Of a DNA stretch of 64,000 bases, positions 58,542 through 64,000 are shown in pieces. Origin of the DNA: Archivesica marissinica (Eukaryota; Mollusca; Bivalvia; Venerida; Vesicomyidae). The stretch is taken from positions 46,265,477 through 46,329,476 of the forward strand of contig CM026401.1 of the NCBI GenBank assembly GCA_014843695.1, in the 5' to 3' direction. Every line of letters starts with the position of its first letter. The stretch's first letter is position 1. The position numbers and the translations under genes were made by a program. The notes beneath the pieces were generated by a model, which was not told the DNA's origin, did no database searches, and was given only the letters and a program-made list of their open reading frames with translations.

Positions 58542-58864
58542 AATACCCATAACTATTTCAGAATACTTTTTCGTTTATGTTTTCCAATTAATGATAGAGT
58601 TTTCTCAGTGAAAGAAAACTCCGTCTTTCACTTCTTTGAAACAGTGAAAGATGGCATTTCCTGTGTCACTGCTTGAGTTTCGTATTCCTCCGCGGTTGGA
58701 TGTACTTTGTATTTAAGCGAATTTCTGACAAGCATGAACAGTTAGTTATAAAGTAATATATTCTAATGAATTTGTCTAGTCTGTAGTTTTTAGATGTAAC
58801 AGCAAACAGAAACTAACTTGAAAATTATACCGGAACTATTTCTTATTACGGGCGTTCACACCAA
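58542..58864. other. spacer with a short inverted phrase
   Basis: GAGTTTTCTCAGTGAAAGAAAACTC at 58595-58620 and GTCTTTCACTTCTTTGAAACAGTGAAAGA just after form small dyads. Nothing else recognisable. Confidence 0.4.
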
Positions 58865-59029
58865 CATAAATGGTTGTGCGGTTGTGTATTGTAGAGCAAT
58901 GAGGCTCCCGACCCATATTAAATTAGCCAAAATCATTGGAAATCATAAAAGAAAAAGAGGATTTTGGGTAATATAATATGGGTCGGGAGCCTCATTGCTC
59001 TACAATACACAACCGCACAGCCATGTATG
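58865..59029. repeat. long foldback element, arms about 56 bp
   Basis: Left arm 58865-58920 contains TGTGCGGTTGTGTATTGTAG and AGCAATGAGGCTCCCGACCC. The right arm 58974-59029 is its reverse complement, exact over the inner 46 or so bases with two mismatches near the outer end. Loop of 53 bases. The loop phrase TTAGCCAAAATCATTGGAAA recurs as a direct repeat after the right arm (59080-59117, one difference). Confidence 0.92.
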
Positions 59030-59324
59030 CCATATTAGTATGCAGTTAAAATAAATAAAGTTTGAAAACAAATATTATATTAGCCAAAATCATTGAAAAT
59101 CATAAAAGAAAAAGAATTGTATGTATTGGTGTACGGTAGGGTGTTATTTCATTGAGTGATCACGAATTAACACAACTAACCGCACTGTCTTGTTTGTTCT
59201 TGTGTTTAAAGGCGCACAAGCAGCTGTCATATAGCGATATAGCGATTCTCCATCTATTTTTGGTCGAGTATTTTTGTGGCTGTACTTCGGACATGGGCTG
59301 ACATCCGACTAGAGCCACCTATGC

Positions 59325-59576
59325 CAGGGATCGCAGGTTCGATCCCCCCGTCTGACCCTAATAAAATTAACAGTCTTTCAGATGGGACGTTAAACCGAGG
59401 TCTCGTGTCGGTGCTTTACACCGTGCACGTAAAAGAACCAGAGGAGACTCTGGAATGGGTCTCTTTCTGTATCATTGCACTATCCTCCGAAATCTAAAAT
59501 GACTAATCTCTTCAGGAGGCGTCGCTCATATGGACAACCGGTAGCGACGATAAATAAACGTAAAACACACACACGC
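59325..59576 (+). mobile_element. SINE family C, plus orientation
   Basis: The head is partly replaced, but B box GCAGGTTCGATCCCC is kept. Full body (GTTAAACCGAGGTCTCGTGT, CGGTGCTTTACACCGTGCAC) and tail AACGTAAAACACACACAC. Confidence 0.9.
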
Positions 59577-59633
59577 CACCGATGTTCCGCAAGCCAGCCT
59601 CTTCCAGAATACAATAGCTGTTCAATTAGTTTA

Positions 59634-59811
59634 CAGTCAAACCTGTGTTAGTGGTCACTTCTATTAAGCAGCCAACCTGTATTAAGTAGCCAGTTTCCAG
59701 ATTTCCAATATGCTCTTTTATTACACATTTGACCTCTATTAAGCAGCCACCTGTGCTAAGCAGCCACTTTCTGAGATTCCCTTGGCTGGCTGCTTAAGAC
59801 AGGTTTGACTG
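59634..59811. mobile_element. 178-bp MITE (CAGTCAAACCTGT ends), inserted in a SINE tail
   Basis: Second copy of the element at 7880-8057, in reverse orientation and the same length. TA on both sides. It lies between the 3' tail of the neighbouring SINE B and that SINE's target duplication. Confidence 0.9.
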
Positions 59812-59813
59812 TA

Positions 59814-60040
59814 TACTAATTTATTCTAGCTCGATTGCGAAACAAGTTCTTAAAACTTATATTAATCACTCTCGATACCTCATTCCTGATGGATGCCACG
59901 AGGGAGAGAGAAGAGGCAACGTGGAATTTAAATGCCTAGCCGCCTAAGGGCATACTCGTAACGGCTCCAGCAGGGCTCGAAACCCGGGCCTTTCGCACCT
60001 GAAGCGAACGCGTTACCACTGCGCTAACACGACTTCCACA
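59814..60040 (-). mobile_element. SINE family B, minus orientation, with 13-bp target duplication
   Basis: Tail TTATTCTAGCTCGATTGCG at the left, tRNA head CTGAAGCGAACGCGTTACCA, CTGCGCTAACACGACTTCC at the right. The perfect 13-base repeat AGCTGTTCAATTA lies at 59616-59628 and 60041-60053. The repeat encloses both the SINE and the MITE, so the MITE landed later, in the SINE tail. Confidence 0.93.
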
Positions 60041-60053
60041 AGCTGTTCAATTA

Positions 60054-60600
60054 AATATGGCATAGTGAGTGATGTGTATTAAATGAATGATAATTTATGC
60101 AATTTTAAAATTCAACACATAATTATTAAAGAAAAAAGTTCATGTGACGGGGAGGTAATTCGGTAGTGGATTTTTATACGGAATGCTTGTTGTAGTTGTC
60201 GTTCTTGCGGCCGTAAGACATAACATAAGTTGCATATTAAGGTCAAAACAACAAATAAATTGTCTATTAAATACATAGTAAAAAGTAAAAACATACAGTA
60301 TGTTCATTTATAATTCCAATCTTTCATTTCTTCTGATATCACATCCACTGTGAAGAGGTTTTCAAACCAACCTGGAACACAGCAAGAATATTCAAATTAC
60401 TAGTAAAATAATTCACATACGTTTTCTAAAGTCACATAATTTCTCCAAAAAAAACCACAACAACTATACACTGCATGTCATGAAAATAAATGTTTACCAT
60501 AAAGAAAAAAAAGAACTATATTAGTTATTGGGACTACATTCGATGCACTTCTGCCTATTTACGTATATACATCCTTAAATACATACCAAAGGTCGGTAAG
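60054..60600. other. spacer without a recognised gene
   Basis: AT-rich. A stretch near 60270-60320 (AAAACATACAGTATG, TTCATTTATAATTC, TCACTTCTTCTGA-like) resembles 61010-61070, so part of this may be an old duplication. No exon seen. Confidence 0.45.
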
Positions 60601-60965
60601 ACCGAGGTGGACTCAGTGGCCGAGTGATTAAGGTCGTTAACTTTAAATCACTTGCCCCTCATCGCTGTAGGTTCGAATCTAACTAGGGATACAGAATTAT
60701 TTCATGTGAGGAAGCTATACAGCTGGCTTGGTGTCGGTGGTTCTACCTGGGTGTCAGAATTATTTCATGTAAGGAAGCTATACAGCTGGCTTGGTGTCGG
60801 TGGTTCTATCTGGGTGTCAGAATTATTTCATGTAAGGAAGCTATACAGCTGACTTGGTGTCGGTGGTTCTTCCGGGTGTCGATCCGTGTCTGAAATACTG
60901 CTCAGATGAGCCGGGGTCTTCCTCCACCATTAACAGCTGGAGAGTCGCTATATGACCTAAGCTGA
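60601..60965 (+). mobile_element. SINE family D with an internal 63-bp triplication
   Basis: Head with A box TGGCCGAGTGATTAAGG (class II tRNA style) and B box GTAGGTTCGAATCTAAC. Body unit CAGAATTATTTCATGTAAGG, AAGCTATACAGCTGGCTTGG, TGTCGGTGGTTCTACCTGGG occurs three times at 63-base spacing (CAGCTGGCTTGG at about 60720 and 60783, CAGCTGACTTGG at 60846). The end is CTGAAATACTGCTCAGATGA and an A-rich tail AAATCAAACAAACAA. Confidence 0.92.
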
Positions 60966-61084
60966 TGAATTAAGCCCAAAGATACAAATCAAACAAACAA
61001 TTACAACGTTAAAACATACAGTATGGTATTATTCATTTGTAATTCACATATCTCACTTCTTCTGACAACACGTGTGTAGAGTTG

Positions 61085-61338
61085 TAGGCTATCCGATTAG
61101 CGCAGTGGTTAGCACGCTCGCTTCTTACCAATGCAACCCGGGTTCGTTCCTCGGACCGGGAAGTATGTGAGATGGTACGATCGTCGCCAGATCGGACAGG
61201 TGGGTTTTCTCCGGGTACTCCGGTTTCCTCCCACACGAATGATCACATTTACGCTTTCATCCGCGCCAACGAGAGTGATTAATAGTGTTAAGTTGTTAGA
61301 ACTTGCTACGCAATCGTTGTAAAATAAATAAAGTTTAA
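61085..61338 (+). mobile_element. SINE family E, plus orientation, target duplication visible
   Basis: Head CCGATTAGCGCAGTGGTTAG, degenerate B box GGGTTCGTTCCTCGG, body TCTCCGGGTACTCCGG and CCTCCCACACGAATGATCAC, tail TTGTAAAATAAATAAAG. CGTGTGTAGAG (about 61070) and CGTGTGTAAAG (about 61340) look like a target duplication with one change. Confidence 0.93.
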
Positions 61339-61527
61339 ACGTGTGTAAAGGTATTCAAATAAATCTGACAAACAGCAGTAAAAACACATTCTAAATGCTT
61401 TGAAGCAACACTGCACTTACCTGTGAATGACGTCACTATGTTTACACAGTACTTATTTTTCAGTGAAACATTATACAGTGTATCCCACCTTCAGTTGACA
61501 ATTATTGTCTACACATCACCTAGTGTG

Positions 61528-61720
61528 TGGCGTCCGTGGTCCGTGGTAGAGCGTCGGATTTGGAATCGAACGGTTCGGGTTCGATACTCAGTCAGGCCAC
61601 GTATGTAGTGTTATTGAGCAAGGTCATACACATTGCTGAGTACTGGTTAACCGCTATGGTTGGCTAAGAATGCCCAGGAAAACATGTATAGGTCCCCGCA
61701 AGGGGTTTGACATGCATAGT
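61528..61720 (+). mobile_element. SINE of a further family (F), single copy here
   Basis: tRNA-like head: CGTGGTAGAGCGTCGGATTT (A-box-like) and ACGGTTCGGGTTCGATACTC (B box), then a body ending GGTCCCCGCAAGGGGTTTGA. Only one copy in the window, so the SINE call rests on the head and size. Confidence 0.6.
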
Positions 61721-62434
61721 CTAAAATATTCTCAAGTCATATAATTTCTCAAATGTCACAAAAACTAATCAATGCCTGACATGAACGTGTATTTATTACA
61801 AAAAGGAGAAATTACGTGATAAACAACCTCGGGTCATAGTTGATTTTGGAACGATTACGAGTGTTGACATTTCCAAGTCATGAGTTCTCAGAATTGGTTC
61901 ATTGAACCATTCAAACATAGTATATAGTTTACACAACTAATAATACAATAACACAACTAATTGGGCGAATCAAAATCTCGGCCGATCTCCTCATGACGGG
62001 CACATCGTGCCCGGGGCACATCTCGCAGCAGCAGCGTAGGATACTGGGATCTTCTGGCCGTCGACCTTGCAGCAAGGGACACACGCTTCACCATCGCTGA
62101 CTACCATCGGAAGTGGTGGATGTATGGACTGACCCTGGAGCGACCGAGATGGCCAGATGTCTAACTATCAGATTCGTTTATATACTGCTGTGGGATGACA
62201 AACAATGAGGTGTGTGGCCCTAAAAAGTGCCGTTCAGAAAGAGAAAACCAGCAGGACTTGTCATCCTGAAGAGGAAGAAGATGCCTACCATCACACTACA
62301 AGACATCATTACACAACTCTACATACACTTCACTAATAATCGATGCACTAATCATCTTAGAATCCTCGCCCACATGGTTCGTCGGCGGCGAGGATAAATA
62401 AACGAATCAAAATATAAAAGTATCTGGCAATAGT
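61721..62434. other. unassigned sequence with possible 3'-UTR-like repeat
   Basis: GCGAATCAAAATCTCGG at about 61965 and ACGAATCAAAATATAAAAG at 62402 bracket a GC-richer stretch that ends GGCGAGGATAAATAAACG. The bracketed part could be a retroelement or processed-transcript fragment. No open frame of note and no family recognised. Confidence 0.4.
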
Positions 62435-62558
62435 TTTGTTGTAAACGAGGTTAGGTTTAGAGATTAGTCCTTCAGGTTTTATACATTTATTACTCGACTA
62501 AACTTGGAGTATACCTGTAACAAAAGAAAACAAAATAAACATTAGTGATTTCACCACA
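62435..62558 (-). mobile_element. candidate 3' LTR of the Ty3/gypsy element (partial)
   Basis: On the minus strand, a TG start (TGTGGTGAAATCACTAATG) follows a purine tract and is followed by TATAAAACCTG, a possible promoter TATA. The far end of the LTR is uncertain; the left limit is approximate. Confidence 0.5.
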
Positions 62559-62574
62559 TTCTCCCCCTCTATCG
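62559..62574 (-). promoter_or_regulatory. polypurine tract of the Ty3/gypsy element
   Basis: CGATAGAGGGGGAGAA on the minus strand, immediately before the LTR-like TGTGG. This is the usual site of plus-strand DNA priming in LTR retroelements. Confidence 0.6.
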
Positions 62575-62717
62575 AAACTGTTAGTCAACCAATTGTTCTG
62601 CTTGAACATCACACAAATATTAATAGGCACATAAATTGTTCTGCTTGAACATAACACATATTAATCAACATATTGTTCACAATACAACATTTCTTCTGAA
62701 ATACAATCAGTAATAGA

Positions 62718-64000
62718 TCAGTCACTGAAACCTAAACGATTAGGCCGTATGGATTGTCTGGCTGATCGTCTAACCCAATGTTCTGAAACACCGGATTCTT
62801 GTGAATCATCTGAATCTGATTCTGGAGTTACAATATCACCCACATTGGAAAGATAATTCGTATCTGTTAGTGCAGTGTGATTGACTTGGTTTGTAGTAGA
62901 AGTGTCATTTACACCACAAGGAGCTAGATCTCTCAGGGATACTGTTGATTCGCGGCCGTCTGGAAGTCGAACATGTGCATAGGTGGGATTTGCCTCCAAT
63001 AACTCTACTCTATCAACAAGCGGATCATACTTGCTGGTTCTCACATGTACAGTACAGTACCCGGTACCATGAGCCATGTGGGTATTGATCGACCAGTAGA
63101 CGAACGGCGCTGGAATCCTAAGAATCGTTCATGAGGTGTGCAGTTAGTAGCAGTGCATAGTAGGCTGCGAATAGAATGAAGTGCATCTTGCAAAACAGAT
63201 TCCCACTGAGTATCTTTCATTCCCTTAGTGTGTAGTGCCAAAGTAACTGCCTTCCATATAATTCCATTATAACGTTCACATTGTCCATTACATTGAGGGC
63301 TATATGGAGTTGTTCTACTAGATGCAACGCTATGTGCCTGCAAAAATGACTTCACCTCTGCACTCATGAATGAAGGTCCACGATCTGAATGCTGCCACGA
63401 AACGAAAGATTATGTATTTATTGTAATTCGAGAATTTTGGAAAATGAATATCATTTCATACTAATCTGCCCACATTATGCAACTTTAAGATCGAAATTTA
63501 TTAAAAGATATTACCATACCTGGCCGACTATACAGAAATTTATTAATCTCTTGTCATGCAAATCCCAAAAAAATCACTATCGATCTTTCCAAATTTATAT
63601 ATTTTGGAAATAAACAACGAACCTAACACCTTTTTATATCATATACATGTATTTGAATACTAATAACCTATAATTATGCTCTTTTGTAAAATTCCATGTC
63701 ACTGCCTGTTTCTACTGTTTAATTGCTATAAACATGTGTCTGTTTTATGCAATAAACTTATTGTATTGTATTGTATGTAAGAAGGCATTCCAAATAATGA
63801 AAACAATTGAGTGAGGCACTTTATCATAGTTTCTGATGTCATATCAGAGCAGGGGAAGGCAAACGGAAATCTCGAAAATTCATCTACCACAGTCAACAGG
63901 TAACGGTTTCTTGATGATGAAGGTAAAGGTCCCTTAAAGTCAATACTAAGTCTCTCAAATGGCTGTGTAGCTTTGATGAGTGAAGAAGTTGATTGGTCAA
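62718..64000 (-). pseudogene. Ty3/gypsy pol, integrase region (broken, runs off the window)
   Basis: Minus-strand pieces of an LTR-retrotransposon integrase. 64000 to about 63780 holds the start of the catalytic core, with the first Asp in RLSIDFKGPLPS and then TVVDEFSRFPFAFP. 63391 to 63041 holds the second Asp (SDRGPSF) and the Glu in NGQCERYNG, then LHSIRSLLCTATNCTPHERF. 63077 to 62718 is in another frame and holds the C-terminal part (SKYDPLVDRVELL, PDGRESTVSLRDLAPCG) and a Ser/Asp-rich end. Two breaks make it non-functional: a LINE fragment inserted between the first and second catalytic Asp (63392-63774), and a frameshift near 63050. Integrase joins retroelement DNA to host DNA in the nucleus. 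Reverse transcriptase and gag would lie beyond 64000. Confidence 0.9.
63392..63774 (+). mobile_element. 5'-truncated LINE fragment inside the integrase
   Basis: Codes the last 73 or so residues of a non-LTR reverse transcriptase: the CCHC-like end LCIYC-N9-EYHFILICPHY, then KRYYHTWPTIQKFINLL, stop at about 63613. A 3' UTR follows with AATAAA at 63751 and a (TTGTA)n tail ending at 63774. The flanks TGAATG and ATGTAAG suggest at most a 3-base target duplication (ATG). It points opposite to the host gypsy element. Confidence 0.88.

Noticed and set aside
60605..60690. tRNA-Ser/Leu gene
   Set aside because: Head of SINE D; A and B boxes are present but acceptor pairing is absent and the body follows directly.

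Overview
This is a metazoan nuclear window, most likely from a bivalve mollusc and plausibly a dreissenid. I judge this from split genes with GT-AG introns, a 14-3-3 gene, many tRNA-headed SINEs and MITEs, hAT, LINE and Ty3/gypsy remains, and a very heavy load of tandem repeats. The species is inference from repeat style, not a demonstrated match. No bacterial signals (operons, Shine-Dalgarno sites, CRISPR) are present.

Layout: 1-459 is an N gap. 460-1773 is a 30-bp minisatellite that runs into the coding end of a minus-strand transposon-type gene (start at 2818). 3617-4801 is the C-terminal half of a hAT transposase. 5410-15557 holds at least five exons (phases 1-1, 1-0, 0-?, 2-1, 1-stop) of one plus-strand gene: a Ser/Thr-rich mucin-like ectodomain, one membrane span, and a basic and acidic cytoplasmic tail ending in a PDZ-ligand-like DTDV. 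Its introns hold a 45-bp, a 48-bp and a 49-bp array plus SINEs and a MITE. 18.99-21.19 kb is a second 48-bp array. 21821-27194 is a two-exon 14-3-3 gene with a 4.6-kb repeat-filled intron. 28.7-55.4 kb is almost unbroken tandem repeat: 59-bp units, 210-bp units, 195-bp units, about 14.5 kb of 19-bp units and about 8.1 kb of 58-bp units. 57688-58434 is an intronless L-xylulose-reductase-like SDR gene. 58.8-62.4 kb is a cluster of nested small transposons. 62.4-64.0 kb is the decayed 3' part of a Ty3/gypsy element, with a LINE fragment inserted in its integrase and a frameshift.

The host genes do not form a functional unit; they are independent genes in repeat-rich DNA. The most unusual theme is that several arrays can be traced to pieces of SINEs in the same window. 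The 49-bp array matches the central body of one SINE family. The 59-bp array is the repeated tRNA T-arm half of another, and the 210-bp array is a SINE-SINE junction. A SINE at 60.6 kb carries a fresh 63-bp internal triplication. The very long open frames here (up to 3903 codons) are stop-free tandem arrays and are not annotated as genes.
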